From Chthoniobacterales bacterium (GTDB lineage: Bacteria > Verrucomicrobiota > Verrucomicrobiia > Chthoniobacterales > JACTMZ01): a stretch of DNA of 64,000 nt. The stretch is taken from the NCBI GenBank assembly GCA_018883245.1, contig VEQL01000009.1, forward strand, positions 21,523-85,522, written 5' to 3'. A program made the position numbers and the translations under genes. Numbering within the stretch: the first letter of the stretch is position 1; each line of letters begins with the position of its first letter. This document shows, piece after piece, positions 1 to 8,923 of the stretch. The notes beneath the pieces are model-generated. The model was not told where the DNA came from, made no database searches, and was given only the letters and a program-made list of their open reading frames with translations.

Positions 1-1
1 T

Positions 2-247
2 CATTTCATCGGACCAAGGATGGATCTTTTCAGCTACGGCACGGTATCCGTGGTTTTCACCGTGGACCGGACCGGCAAAGTCCGGCAACCGCGCGTCATC
101 TCGAACAGCTCCAACGAAAGTTTTGAAATCGTCACGCTCGAGTCTATCCTCGCCGCCGAGATACCTCCGATTCCACCGGACATTTTGCCGACGCTGGAAG
201 GCGGGCAGATCGAAATAGACTACACCTTCAGTATCATCACGAATTGA
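2..247 (+). CDS. TonB-like energy transducer, C-terminal part (5' end outside window)
   Basis: The frame is open to the left edge, so only the last 81 or so codons are seen. The visible part reads as the C-terminal domain of TonB family proteins, with a strand pattern GTVSVVFTVDRTGKV followed by a helix and a final strand (EIDYTFSI). In the family this domain sits in the periplasm and contacts TonB-dependent outer-membrane receptors. It lies one base upstream of an ExbB-like gene and an ExbD-like gene, the expected inner-membrane motor partners, which supports the call. An internal ATG at 20 exists, but the frame continues upstream and the domain would be cut, so that ATG is probably not the start. 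The N-terminal membrane anchor and proline-rich spacer cannot be seen. Confidence 0.65.
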   Translation, partial: HFIGPRMDLFSYGTVSVVFTVDRTGKVRQPRVISNSSNESFEIVTLESILAAEIPPIPPDILPTLEGGQIEIDYTFSIITN

Positions 248-248
248 C

Positions 249-872
249 ATGACACAGGCCCTGCATGCAGCGTTCGAATTTTTTGCCCGCGGAGGATTAT
301 TCATGGCCCTCCTGCTCGTGTTGTCCATCGCCGCGCTTGCGGTGATTTTGTTCCGCGCGGCGGCGCTGCGGGTGAATTTGATATTTCCCCGCGATCTTGA
401 GACAGCGGTCGAGGCGTTGCAGCCTGGCGAGTCTCTCGAGAACCTCGTTTTCCTGGCCAAGTCGAGTCCCACGCCACTTGGAAGGATTCTGTCCGTGTGC
501 CTGGAGCACCTGCGCTGGCCGCGTCAGGAGAACGTCGAGGCCGTCCAAATGCGTGCCCGCCACGAGATCGTGCGGATGGAAAGCGGCCTCGTCCTGCTCG
601 AGGTTGCCACGGGCATAGCACCGTTGCTAGGCCTGCTTGGAACGTTGTCGGGGTTGGTCGGAATTTTCTCGAATATCGGCGAGGGCGGTGATCCCGCGGC
701 CGTGGCGCGTGGAATTTCCGAGGCTTTGAATACGACCATCGTGGGTCTTGCCGTGGCCGTGGTCTGTCTCGTGGCCTACAATTATTTCCAGCGCAAGGTC
801 GAGACCATGGCGGTCTCGCTCGAGGGTGCGGCGGCCGACCTCATGGCCAAGTGCTACGGCGCGGAGGGGTGA
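249..872 (+). CDS. exbB: MotA/TolQ/ExbB proton channel family protein
   Basis: A 207-residue inner-membrane protein with three predicted membrane segments at about residues 15-36, 118-140 and 160-180, the ExbB/TolQ topology. The conserved core is visible as GLLGTLSGLVGIF (128-140) and GISEALNTTIVGL (155-167), which line the proton path in this family. With ExbD it forms the motor that energises TonB or Tol. The gene starts one base after the TonB-like stop codon, and the ExbD-like gene follows 7 bases after its own stop, so the three look like one operon. TolQ of a Tol-Pal system is the alternative, but no tolB or pal is nearby and the upstream TonB domain favours ExbB. Confidence 0.85.
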   Translation: MTQALHAAFEFFARGGLFMALLLVLSIAALAVILFRAAALRVNLIFPRDLETAVEALQPGESLENLVFLAKSSPTPLGRILSVCLEHLRWPRQENVEAVQMRARHEIVRMESGLVLLEVATGIAPLLGLLGTLSGLVGIFSNIGEGGDPAAVARGISEALNTTIVGLAVAVVCLVAYNYFQRKVETMAVSLEGAAADLMAKCYGAEG

Positions 873-879
873 CCGCGCG

Positions 880-1302
880 ATGAAGTTCTACACGCGCAAG
901 CGGCGGGCGCCGAATGTCATCATCGTCTCGCTGATCGACATCCTTGTCATTCTGCTGATTTTTTTCATCGTCACGACGTCATTCAAAAAGGGTCTGCCGC
1001 AGTTGAAGATCGCTTTGCCCGAGTCGAAGTCGGCCGTCAAGGGCGAGTCCGCCGAGTCGCCGGTTATTCTCGAAGTAAAAGACGAGCAGTCTTTGCAATT
1101 GGACGGCAAGCCGATTGCCTTGGATGGATTGGCCGAGGAATTACGACGCGCCAACGAGGCGGACCCCAAGCGAGGCATCGCGCTGCAAGCGGACGAGGGT
1201 GTTCCCTTTCGTGTGATAGTGCGCATCATCGACGCCCTGCGGGAGGCCGGGATCCGGAATCTGCCGGCCTTCGCTCGTCCTCCCGGCGAGGCCCAGCCCT
1301 GA
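880..1302 (+). CDS. exbD: ExbD/TolR family biopolymer transport protein
   Basis: A 140-residue protein with a short cytoplasmic N-terminus, one membrane helix (about 13-33) and a periplasmic C-terminal domain, as in ExbD/TolR. The essential helix aspartate is present as D20 in SLIDILVILLIFF. The start at 880 was chosen because it gives the usual short basic N-terminus (MKFYTRKRRA); earlier in-frame starts run back into the ExbB gene. The periplasmic part ends in the typical pattern in which a bound residue pair precedes a helix (VIVRIIDALREAGI). It forms the motor complex with the upstream ExbB-like protein and probably serves the TonB-like protein at the window edge. Confidence 0.87.
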   Translation: MKFYTRKRRAPNVIIVSLIDILVILLIFFIVTTSFKKGLPQLKIALPESKSAVKGESAESPVILEVKDEQSLQLDGKPIALDGLAEELRRANEADPKRGIALQADEGVPFRVIVRIIDALREAGIRNLPAFARPPGEAQP

Positions 1303-1306
1303 TCCC

Positions 1307-1858
1307 ATGCTTGCCATCACAAAACTCGGTCATCCCGTTCTTCGCGCCAAGGCCGAGCCCGTTGCGCAGGTGGACGACGCATTGCGCCGGCTTGCCGCCG
1401 ATATGCTCGAAGCGATGTATTCGCACGACGGTTGCGGACTTGCGGCAAATCAAGTCGGTGTCGCCCGACGCATCATCGTGATCGACACGCGTGAGGCGAA
1501 AAAGCGTCCCAGCGTGTTGCGCATCGGCGGCAAATCGCGGCCGGTGCACAAACACATGCCGATGGTGCTGGTGAACCCGGAGATCGAGCTTTGTGCGGAA
1601 CGCGAGATAGGGAGCGAGGCATGCCTGAGCATTCCCGGCGTGCACGGCGACGTGGAGCGTTCAGCGATGGTTCGTGTCCGGGGCACGGATCTCGATGGCG
1701 CGCCGGTCGAGTTCGAGGCGGAGGGCTTGCTTTCCCGAGCCCTTCAGCACGAGGTTGATCACCTGGACGGCATCTTGTTCATCGACCGGCTGACTCCGGC
1801 CGATCGCAAGCGGGTGGCTGACGAGCTTCACCAGCTCGCGGGCGGAATGGTCGGGTAG
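1307..1858 (+). CDS. def: peptide deformylase
   Basis: Removes the formyl group from the N-terminal methionine of new proteins in the cytoplasm. All three family motifs are visible: GCGLAANQ at 42-49, EACLS at 104-108 with the metal-binding Cys106, and HEVDH at 148-152 supplying two histidine ligands and the catalytic Glu. Motif 2 has Ala where EGCLS has Gly. The length of 183 residues is normal. A loop rich in basic residues (about 64-84) between motifs 1 and 2 is longer than in the E. coli enzyme. The gene starts 4 bases after exbD and is likely cotranscribed. No fmt is next to it. Confidence 0.95.
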   Translation: MLAITKLGHPVLRAKAEPVAQVDDALRRLAADMLEAMYSHDGCGLAANQVGVARRIIVIDTREAKKRPSVLRIGGKSRPVHKHMPMVLVNPEIELCAEREIGSEACLSIPGVHGDVERSAMVRVRGTDLDGAPVEFEAEGLLSRALQHEVDHLDGILFIDRLTPADRKRVADELHQLAGGMVG

Positions 1859-1893
1859 CAAAGTGCGTCGCGCTTGTCTCCGGCCCGCCGAAT

Positions 1894-4764
1894 GTGTTTG
1901 CTGAGCTTTTGACCTATATGGCCCGAACCAACGAACCCGAGGACGCGGACTTGCGCGAGAATCTTTTCCAACGCATCGACTGGTGGACCGCCTTGTCAGC
2001 GACGTTGGTCAGCGGTGCGGTCTATTTCTACACGGCGCAGCCGAATGTCGGTTTGCTGGATTCCGGAGAGTTTATCGCGGCGGCCCAGCACTTCGGTGTT
2101 CCGCATCCGACGGGCTATCCGTTGTGGACGCTGCTCGCGTGGCTTTTTCAACTCCTGCCAATCGGCAATGCGGCGTGGGAGGTCAATCTGTTCAGCGGGC
2201 TCTGCGGCGCGCTTGCGGTCGGGGCGACCACGCTCCTCGCCTCGAGCATGTTGCGGTGGATGATGCCGTGGTGGGGTGGAGACGGGCGCACATCCACTTT
2301 GCCCCAAATGATGATCGCGCTCATCGCTGGAAGTTGCGGGCTGCTGTTCGCTTTCAGCTTCTCGTTTTGGACGCAGGCGGTGATTGCAGAGGTTTACACG
2401 CTGCACGGGCTTCTCGTGGGGTTGTTCCTCATCTCGCTTTACTGTTGGGTCCGGCGGCCGCTGCTCGACCTTCCGATTCTTGCGACGTTTTTCACTTTTG
2501 CTTTGTGCATGAGCAACCACCACTTGACGCTGGCGCTGGCTCCTCTGCCGCTCCTGGTTCCCTTGCTCGTCCGCCGCAGCGTCTTTTGGGATGTGCTTGT
2601 CGCCTCGCTGGTGAGTGCCGCGCTGGTTTACCTCGGGTTCGCCTGGCTTTCGAACGACGCGACAACTTGGTCCACCGCGGTGCGCTTTTTCTACTTCGCG
2701 ATGCTCGGCCTCATCATCCTGCTCGTGCTCAAGTGGCGTCGCGCTGACCTCAAGATCGTTTTGCTCGTCCCGGTGGCGGTTATTGCCGGTCTTTTGCCCT
2801 ACGCCTACATGCCGTTGGCGTCTTCGACGAATCCTCCGATGAACTGGGGTTACACCAGCACGCCGGAAGGGTTCTTTTACTCGATCAACCGCACGCAATA
2901 CGCCGGCAGTCTCTCCGACCTGATCGTGCGCACGCTTGGAAAGGGCATGGGCACCGCTCCGGAGAAGCCGCCGGAGCCGCAGGATCCGGAGCGCGTCTCG
3001 ACTTTGGAGATCGGGCGCGAGTTCGTTGCTTTTTACACCGGCAAGCTCATCGAGAACTTCACGCCGTGGTGCATCGTGGCTTTTTTTGCTTCGGTGCTGG
3101 CCGTTTTCCGTCTGCCCCTGCGTCAAAGAACTTTTCTTTACGTGCTGCTCATCGGCTTTTTGCTCGCTGCATTCTTGCAGCCCGTGATGGAGCGCACGGA
3201 AACAACCATCGATTCATGGTCGCTGCAGTTTCCGTATCACGGCTATGCCTATCTTCTTTTCGCCCTGATCTGCGCCGTCGGAACGGGTTACGTGTTGGCG
3301 CGGGCTGTGTCGGCGAGGCCCGCAATTCGCTACGCGGCATTTCTTCTGCCTCTGTTGCCCTTGTGGACTGGTATCCGCAACGCTCCGCTCTGCAGCCAAC
3401 GCGATCACTGGTTCGGCTGGGACTACGGTCACGACATGTTGAAAGACCTGCCTAAGAACGCGTTTGTTTTCGGCGGAACCGATCCCGGCCGCTTTGTGCC
3501 GACCTACATGATTCTCGGCGAAAGTTTCGTCGATCCGAAATATCGGCGCGATCCCGGCTTCGACCGCCGCGATCTCGTGATCGTCACCCAGAACGCGCTG
3601 GCCGACGCGTTTTACCAGAGATATATCCACGACCATTACGCGCCGGGGCGTCCCAAAGCCAAGGGCTGGTTCGAAAAATGGCTGGGTCGCGACAAGCAGT
3701 ATCCGCCGGATGACACAATCATGCCGAGTGAGCGTGAGCTGATGGAGATAGTCACCAAGGTGACCACCAGTCTTCCGCCCGGTGCGAATCCGCAGGATCC
3801 CAACGTCGGAATTCTATACCACGCCGCCATCGCGCAGTGGATTTTCGAAAAGAACAAGGACAAGCGCGACTTTTTCATCGAGGAAAGCTTCCCGATGGAG
3901 TGGACTTACGCTTACGCAATTCCCAACGGGCTGAGTTACCGACTGAACAAGGAGCCTCTGCAAACACTGCCGCCCGAAGTTGTGGAGGAGGATTTCCGCT
4001 ATTGGAACGCCTATGTGGACCGGTTGCTCGGCGACAAGAACTACCACGAGGATTTCGACGCCAAGCGCTCTTTTTCCAAATTGCGCAATTCCACCGGAAA
4101 CATTTACCGCGCGCGCGGAATGTGGCCCGAGGCGGAGCGCGCCTACCGCCAAGCCTTGCAGCTCCACCCGAACAACATGGAGTCCCTCGTGGCGCTCAGC
4201 GATATCCTCCGTGCGCAAAAGCGATGGGATGAAATGGCTGCGATTTGGGACAAAGCCATCGAGGGCGATCCGCGCAACCGTGCGGTGCGCAAAGCCCGCC
4301 AACGGGTGGTGCGCCTGCGCGAAGCGGACCGTGAAATCGAGGTGCTGCGGGCAGACTTGGCCGCAAACCCGAACAATCCGGAAGCAGTCTTCAACTTGCT
4401 GCGTCTTTACATGGAGACCGGCCAAACCAACCTCGTGGATCAGCAGATCACGCAATCCATGCGCGACTTCGGCGAGAGTCCGGACTTTCTCAAGTTCGCT
4501 GTCGATTTCTGCAACAACAACGGGCAATGGAAGGCGGGCCTTGGTCCTGCACGCAAGCTGACCGCCGTGCAAACGAACGATCCCGGTGTCTGGTTGGCTT
4601 TGGCTCGCTTCGAGTTCGCCAATCGCGAGATGAATCCTTTCCTCGAATCTGCGCGAAAGGCCGTTCAGTTAGGGGGCGTTCAGGCACGTGCCGCCCTGGC
4701 CAACGATCCGATGTATGCGATGATCCGCGGCACACCGGAGTTCCGGCAACTGATCGGCCAATAG
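1894..4764 (+). CDS. DUF2723 multi-pass membrane protein with C-terminal TPR repeats
   Basis: A 956-residue protein. The N-terminal half is strongly hydrophobic, with many membrane segments between about residues 30 and 500, and carries the DUF2723 signature DSGEF (56-60) followed by HPTGYP (71-76). This resembles the catalytic-loop region of GT-C type, protein O-mannosyltransferase-like glycosyltransferases. The C-terminal part (about 720-950) holds tetratricopeptide-like repeats, for example RGMWPEAERAYRQALQLHP. The family is common in Bacteroidetes and PVC bacteria. A glycosyltransferase role is inferred, and no substrate can be named. An in-frame ATG at 1918 is an alternative start giving MARTNEP. 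It follows def by 35 bases and converges with a methyltransferase gene. Confidence 0.75.
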   Translation: MFAELLTYMARTNEPEDADLRENLFQRIDWWTALSATLVSGAVYFYTAQPNVGLLDSGEFIAAAQHFGVPHPTGYPLWTLLAWLFQLLPIGNAAWEVNLFSGLCGALAVGATTLLASSMLRWMMPWWGGDGRTSTLPQMMIALIAGSCGLLFAFSFSFWTQAVIAEVYTLHGLLVGLFLISLYCWVRRPLLDLPILATFFTFALCMSNHHLTLALAPLPLLVPLLVRRSVFWDVLVASLVSAALVYLGFAWLSNDATTWSTAVRFFYFAMLGLIILLVLKWRRADLKIVLLVPVAVIAGLLPYAYMPLASSTNPPMNWGYTSTPEGFFYSINRTQYAGSLSDLIVRTLGKGMGTAPEKPPEPQDPERVSTLEIGREFVAFYTGKLIENFTPWCIVAFFASVLAVFRLPLRQRTFLYVLLIGFLLAAFLQPVMERTETTIDSWSLQFPYHGYAYLLFALICAVGTGYVLARAVSARPAIRYAAFLLPLLPLWTGIRNAPLCSQRDHWFGWDYGHDMLKDLPKNAFVFGGTDPGRFVPTYMILGESFVDPKYRRDPGFDRRDLVIVTQNALADAFYQRYIHDHYAPGRPKAKGWFEKWLGRDKQYPPDDTIMPSERELMEIVTKVTTSLPPGANPQDPNVGILYHAAIAQWIFEKNKDKRDFFIEESFPMEWTYAYAIPNGLSYRLNKEPLQTLPPEVVEEDFRYWNAYVDRLLGDKNYHEDFDAKRSFSKLRNSTGNIYRARGMWPEAERAYRQALQLHPNNMESLVALSDILRAQKRWDEMAAIWDKAIEGDPRNRAVRKARQRVVRLREADREIEVLRADLAANPNNPEAVFNLLRLYMETGQTNLVDQQITQSMRDFGESPDFLKFAVDFCNNNGQWKAGLGPARKLTAVQTNDPGVWLALARFEFANREMNPFLESARKAVQLGGVQARAALANDPMYAMIRGTPEFRQLIGQ

Positions 4765-4770
4765 GACCTT

Positions 4771-5457
4771 TCAGGCGGAGAACCGGAACAGGCTGTAGAA
4801 ACCCTTCGGAGCGGTGAACAGCACCGACGCGTCCCGAAAACCGCCCGCCCGGGCCATGGCGCCGTATTCCTCCGGCCTTTCCGGAAAATCGGAGGTGCTC
4901 ACATGCCTCCAAAGCTGTTCGCGTTGCACCTCGGAGAAATTGGCGTAGTCGGTGTCCATGCTTTGATGCCAACGCGCGAGGTAATCTTCCCGCGTTTCTC
5001 CGCCGCGTAGCACCGGTTCGAAAAGGTAAAGACTGCCGCCGGGATTCGTGGCCCGGTAGAGATGTTTCATCACATCGCCTTTCGTGTGGTGCTCAAAGTG
5101 ATGCAGGGACAGCCCGAGGTAAATGATGTCATGGCCATGATGTCCGGTCCGCAGAAAACCCGTGAAGTCGGTCTCACGGAATGAGGACACGCAATCAAGC
5201 GCGGCCATATTGTTGCGCGCAAGCGCGAGGGCAGGGGCCGAGAAGTCCACTCCTGTGTAGGCTTCGACCCGCGTGCCGGCGAGGAGTCGCGAGGTCAATT
5301 GGGCGTCACCGCAGGCGAGATCGAGAAAAGTAAACGGTTTTGTCACGGCAAGCAGTTCACCGCGCAGAATTTCGCCGACCTCGCGATGATGCAGGGTGTT
5401 CCGCTCGATGCAGAGCCGGTAGGTCTCCCAATGCGAAAAAAACGCGAGGACGTCCAT
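4771..5457 (-). CDS. class I SAM-dependent methyltransferase
   Basis: A 228-residue soluble protein with the SAM-binding motif I FLDLACGDAQL at about 44-54 and the post-motif region DIIYLGLSLHHF typical of small-molecule methyltransferases of the Methyltransf_25/11 type. The substrate cannot be deduced. Its start codon lies directly after the pyrE stop codon (5458-5460), so parA, pyrE and this gene appear to be translated from one message. The gene ends 6 bases from the convergent DUF2723 gene, with no visible terminator between them. Confidence 0.75.
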   Translation of the reverse strand: MDVLAFFSHWETYRLCIERNTLHHREVGEILRGELLAVTKPFTFLDLACGDAQLTSRLLAGTRVEAYTGVDFSAPALALARNNMAALDCVSSFRETDFTGFLRTGHHGHDIIYLGLSLHHFEHHTKGDVMKHLYRATNPGGSLYLFEPVLRGGETREDYLARWHQSMDTDYANFSEVQREQLWRHVSTSDFPERPEEYGAMARAGGFRDASVLFTAPKGFYSLFRFSA

Positions 5458-6030
5458 TCACTTGCTGCCCGGCTTTATTGCTGGGGTGCCGGCCAAGTCC
5501 GGCGGCAGGGCATCGGGAGGAAATGTTTCAGGATTCATTTCGACAAGACCGGTGAAGGGGAAATTCATCGCGGGGAGTTGTCCGCCCGAGCGGTTCACCA
5601 GGCAGGCGGCCGCCACGACGGTGCCGCCGTGCTGTTTCACAATATCGACCGTTTCCATCAGGCGTCCGCCTCGTGTGACGACGTCCTCGATCACAAGGAA
5701 GCGCTCGCCGGGTGCGATGGCGAATCCGCGCCGCAGCACGAGAGCGCCGTTGTCGTCCTTCTCGGCAAAAATGTGCGGCTTGCCGAGTTGGCGGGCTACT
5801 TCCTGTCCGACCAAGATGCCGCCGAGGGCGGGGGAAATCACCGTATCGAAGTCGGTCTCGCGCAGGCGGCCGGCCAGCTCGCCGCAGACTTGGTCCGCCA
5901 CTTGCGAATCCCGGAGAAGCAGGGCGCATTGGAAAAATTCACGGCTGTGCAGCCCGGAGCGGAGGACGAAATGGCCGTGAAGCAGGGCTTTGGTTTTGCG
6001 GAAAAGATCGAGGATGTCGTTTTGGTTCAT
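5458..6030 (-). CDS. pyrE: orotate phosphoribosyltransferase
   Basis: Converts orotate and PRPP to OMP in de novo pyrimidine synthesis. The PRPP-binding motif is clear: VIEDVVTRGG at 113-122 with the acidic pair Glu116-Asp117. The flexible-loop region with PALGGILVGQE is also present. The length of 190 residues matches the shorter bacterial type. The start overlaps the parA stop by 4 bases (ATGA), so translation is probably coupled. Two other pyrimidine genes, carA and pyrF, are elsewhere in this window and not in an operon with it. Confidence 0.93.
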   Translation of the reverse strand: MNQNDILDLFRKTKALLHGHFVLRSGLHSREFFQCALLLRDSQVADQVCGELAGRLRETDFDTVISPALGGILVGQEVARQLGKPHIFAEKDDNGALVLRRGFAIAPGERFLVIEDVVTRGGRLMETVDIVKQHGGTVVAAACLVNRSGGQLPAMNFPFTGLVEMNPETFPPDALPPDLAGTPAIKPGSK

Positions 6031-6827
6031 GATGCGGGTGCGTTGACGAATGAAAGATCTGCTTCGTGGCGTTTGATGAATTCCGCGGCGAGTTCACCGT
6101 AGGCTTTGGCGCCGGTGCCGTGGGGGTCGTGCTCGAAAATGGTCCGTCCGAAACTCGGCGCCTCGCTCAAGCGCACAGAGCGGGGAATGACAGTTTCATA
6201 AAGCACCTCTTGGAAATGGTCGCGGACATCCTTGACCACCGCCTCGGACAAGTTGGTCCGTCGGTCGAACATGGTCATGAGCAGACCGGAGAGCGTCAGC
6301 CCGGGGTTGGCGCCGGACTCGCGAATTTGGCCCATGACAAACATCAGTTTTCCGAGCCCCTCGAGTGCGTAGTATTCGCATTGCACGGGGACAAGGAGCT
6401 GGTCGGCGGCGACGAGAGCATTGGTCATCAGGATGCCCAGCGAAGGCGGGCAATCAAGGATGGCAAAGTCGAAGGCGCCCTCGTCGCGCAGCGGTTGCAA
6501 CGCACGCCGCAATTGCTGCAGATGGTCCTCCATCCGCGCCACTTCAATTTCGAGTCCTGCAAGGTCGATGTTTGCCGCGACCAGCGAAAGGCCGGCAATG
6601 CGCGTGGGGGTAAGGCAGGAGCGGATGTCGGCGGCTCCGGTGAGGGGACCGTAAAGCGTGGGCGGATTCTGTGCTTCTGCGCCCACGGCGCTGGTGGCGT
6701 TGCCCTGCGGGTCAAGGTCGATGAGCAGGACGCGTTTGTTGCGTCTGGCAAGTCCGGCCGCGAGGTTGACCGACGTGGTGGTCTTGCCGACGCCGCCTTT
6801 CTGGTTGGCCACCGCGAGGATTTTCAT
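6027..6827 (-). CDS. parA: ParA/Soj family chromosome-partitioning ATPase
   Basis: A 266-residue deviant Walker ATPase. The signature lysine P-loop KGGVGKTT is at residues 10-17, followed by DLDPQGNAT and DCPPSLG, the usual ParA motifs A' and B. The family moves chromosome origins or other cargo by ATP-dependent DNA binding with ParB. The start at 6827 places the first strand at the N-terminus (MKILAVANQ); 24 further in-frame codons upstream look non-coding. No parB or parS-like repeat was seen nearby, so the partner must be elsewhere, or this is an orphan ParA acting on other cargo. Confidence 0.9.
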   Translation of the reverse strand: MKILAVANQKGGVGKTTTSVNLAAGLARRNKRVLLIDLDPQGNATSAVGAEAQNPPTLYGPLTGAADIRSCLTPTRIAGLSLVAANIDLAGLEIEVARMEDHLQQLRRALQPLRDEGAFDFAILDCPPSLGILMTNALVAADQLLVPVQCEYYALEGLGKLMFVMGQIRESGANPGLTLSGLLMTMFDRRTNLSEAVVKDVRDHFQEVLYETVIPRSVRLSEAPSFGRTIFEHDPHGTGAKAYGELAAEFIKRHEADLSFVNAPAS

Positions 6828-6905
6828 GACCGGAGTTTTTAAACCACGGACGGCACAAATGGCACGGATGGAATTTTTGGTCGGGTCGATCCGCGCCATT
6901 CCCGG

Positions 6906-8090
6906 TCAATTGTTTCCGTAGTGGGCCTCCAGCCCTTCGGCCACAGATCGTGCGTATTCGCGGAAGATGCTTTCGCGAGGCGTGCCCGCGACGATGCGAG
7001 CCCCGCGGTAATCGCCCAACTGGATGCGGTCGTGGACCTCGCGATTGTTCATCACATACGGCTCAAGGTAAATGACCGGGCACTCGAATAGGCGATTTGC
7101 GAGCAGGTTGCGCGCCCAGATGTAGGGCGAACCGCCAACGTTGATGGCGGAGTTCGAGAGGTAAGTGTATGGCGGTAGTCCTGTCGCTTGTGCCATGGAG
7201 CGTGCCACGCTGCGTGACAGGGCGACCTCTTCGTCGTAGGAACGGTTGAGCAGTTTGACCATGAGGTCATAACGCTGATCCTCGTAGGCGAGTTCGTCCG
7301 GGCTGTAGCATCCGCTCACGAGTAGGTGCAGGTGGTTTTCGCCGACGAGCGTGGGGTTTGCGGGATCACCCCAGCCCTCGGCGTTGAAGTGCAGGGCCAG
7401 GACCAGATCGGGTTTGATGTGCTCGTTGACCTTCTTCGCTCGGGCGCGGATTTCGCCGGTGCGGTAGAAAAGACGTTCGGCCTCCGATTTGAGCGAAGCC
7501 GGTGTGATGCTCCGACCTTGGTCCCGCAGGGAGGCGGACGCCTCGCCGCGAAGTTGTTCCGGACGAAGTTTCGTTGCCGGCTTCGATCCTTCACGCGTGA
7601 GGTGCACTTTGGCGCCGCGGCTCTCGAGTTCCTGCTTGAGGAGGCGCGCCACCTGCAGCGTCATGTCCCCCTCGGTGACCGGTTTGTTTGCGCCGATCTG
7701 GAACCATCGCTCTTCCATGCGTGCCCACGGGCCGCCGAGGTGACCCGGATCCAAAGCGATGACCATTCCGTCGAGACTCAGCCGCCTTTCCCAATACCGG
7801 GGCACGGGCTTGGCGCTATCTGCGCCGGGCGCAAACTCGAGACGGAATGGCGGCTTGCCGGCAGCTATCGAAACACAGACTCCGGCGTTGTCGATTTTGA
7901 AATACTCGCTCCATCCCCCGCGCGGCGCGTAAACCTGCGTGAGCAGGCGGGTGAATTCGTCTTTTGTGATTGTGTGCTGGAATTTTCCGAGAGCCAGCCA
8001 GTCTGGTTGAGGGGCGAGCGGCGTGAGTTTCTGCGCGCAGGCGCAGGCGGCGAGCAGGAGGAAAGCAAAAGCGGTGCGGACGAATTGCAT
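6906..8090 (-). CDS. N-acetylmuramoyl-L-alanine amidase, Amidase_3 family
   Basis: A secreted zinc amidase expected to cleave the lactyl-peptide bond of peptidoglycan. It has an N-terminal signal sequence (about 1-19, ending ACACAQ; a lipoprotein form is possible). Zinc-ligand motifs are ALDPGHLGG with His117, a Glu near 127 in RMEERW, and LALHFNAEG with His235. A late Glu in YLEP fits the catalytic acid. The N-terminal 100 residues form an extra domain of unknown role, so the protein (394 residues) is longer than a bare catalytic domain. It is divergent from the YmdB-like gene, with little room for promoters (about 45 bases). Confidence 0.85.
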   Translation of the reverse strand: MQFVRTAFAFLLLAACACAQKLTPLAPQPDWLALGKFQHTITKDEFTRLLTQVYAPRGGWSEYFKIDNAGVCVSIAAGKPPFRLEFAPGADSAKPVPRYWERRLSLDGMVIALDPGHLGGPWARMEERWFQIGANKPVTEGDMTLQVARLLKQELESRGAKVHLTREGSKPATKLRPEQLRGEASASLRDQGRSITPASLKSEAERLFYRTGEIRARAKKVNEHIKPDLVLALHFNAEGWGDPANPTLVGENHLHLLVSGCYSPDELAYEDQRYDLMVKLLNRSYDEEVALSRSVARSMAQATGLPPYTYLSNSAINVGGSPYIWARNLLANRLFECPVIYLEPYVMNNREVHDRIQLGDYRGARIVAGTPRESIFREYARSVAEGLEAHYGNN

Positions 8091-8134
8091 GGCGGCGAAA
8101 GCGGGGAATCTCTATGCCTTTCGGCTCGAAATCA

Positions 8135-8923
8135 ATGATCCGGATACTTTTTTTGGGAGACGTGGTCGGTGAACCCGGTCGCAAGGCTCTGACCAAGCGG
8201 CTGCGCGGCTTGCAGGAGGAGCTGTGCGCCGATTTTACGGTCGTGAACGGCGAGAACGCTGCCGGAGGACGCGGTATCAGCGGCAAGCAGTGCATCGAGC
8301 TGCTCAAGGCCGGCGCAACGGTGATTACCACCGGCGATCATGTGTGGGATCAAAAAGATTTGCCCGCCTACATTGAAACCGAGCCGCGGCTGCTGCGGCC
8401 GTGCAATTATCCGGAAGGAACGCCGGGTTCAGGCTCGGTGGTGCTTGAGACGCCGAAAGGTCCGGTCGGCGTGATCAATGTGCGCGGACTGACATATCTC
8501 AACCCGCCGTTGGACAACCCGTTCCACTCTGCGATGGCCGTGGTGGAAAAAATGCGCCAGTCAACAAAGGTCATCTTTGTCGATTTTCATGCGGAGACAA
8601 CGAGCGAGAAAATCGCGCTTGGCCGTTACTTGGACGGCAACGTTTCCGCCGTTGTCGGCACGCACACGCATGTGCAGACGGCGGACGAGCAGATTTTTCC
8701 CGGCGGGACTGCGTTTCTCTGCGATGCCGGAATGTGCGGAGCGGCAGACTCCATTCTCGGAAGGACCAAGGAATCCATCCTCCGCCGTTTCCTTACCGGA
8801 ATGCCGACCACGTTGCCCGTGGCGGGTGGCGCGGTCCAGATTTGCGGGGTGCAGGTCGATGTAGATGAGGCGAGCGGCCGCGCTACAGCGATAAGCCGAG
8901 TGCAGGAGACAGTGTTGGTCTGA
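8135..8923 (+). CDS. ymdB: YmdB-like metallophosphoesterase (TIGR00282 family)
   Basis: A 262-residue phosphoesterase. Metal-ligand motifs are visible in order: LFLGDVVGEPGR near the N-terminus, NGENAAGGRGIS, TTGDHVWDQKD, VDFHAETTSEK and VGTHTHVQTAD, the pattern of the YmdB family, whose Bacillus member hydrolyses cyclic nucleotides. The start at 8135 was chosen over one 21 bases upstream because it begins directly with the first strand (MIRILFLGD). The gene is alone, followed by about 400 bases without a gene. Its target nucleotide in this organism is unknown. Confidence 0.88.
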   Translation: MIRILFLGDVVGEPGRKALTKRLRGLQEELCADFTVVNGENAAGGRGISGKQCIELLKAGATVITTGDHVWDQKDLPAYIETEPRLLRPCNYPEGTPGSGSVVLETPKGPVGVINVRGLTYLNPPLDNPFHSAMAVVEKMRQSTKVIFVDFHAETTSEKIALGRYLDGNVSAVVGTHTHVQTADEQIFPGGTAFLCDAGMCGAADSILGRTKESILRRFLTGMPTTLPVAGGAVQICGVQVDVDEASGRATAISRVQETVLV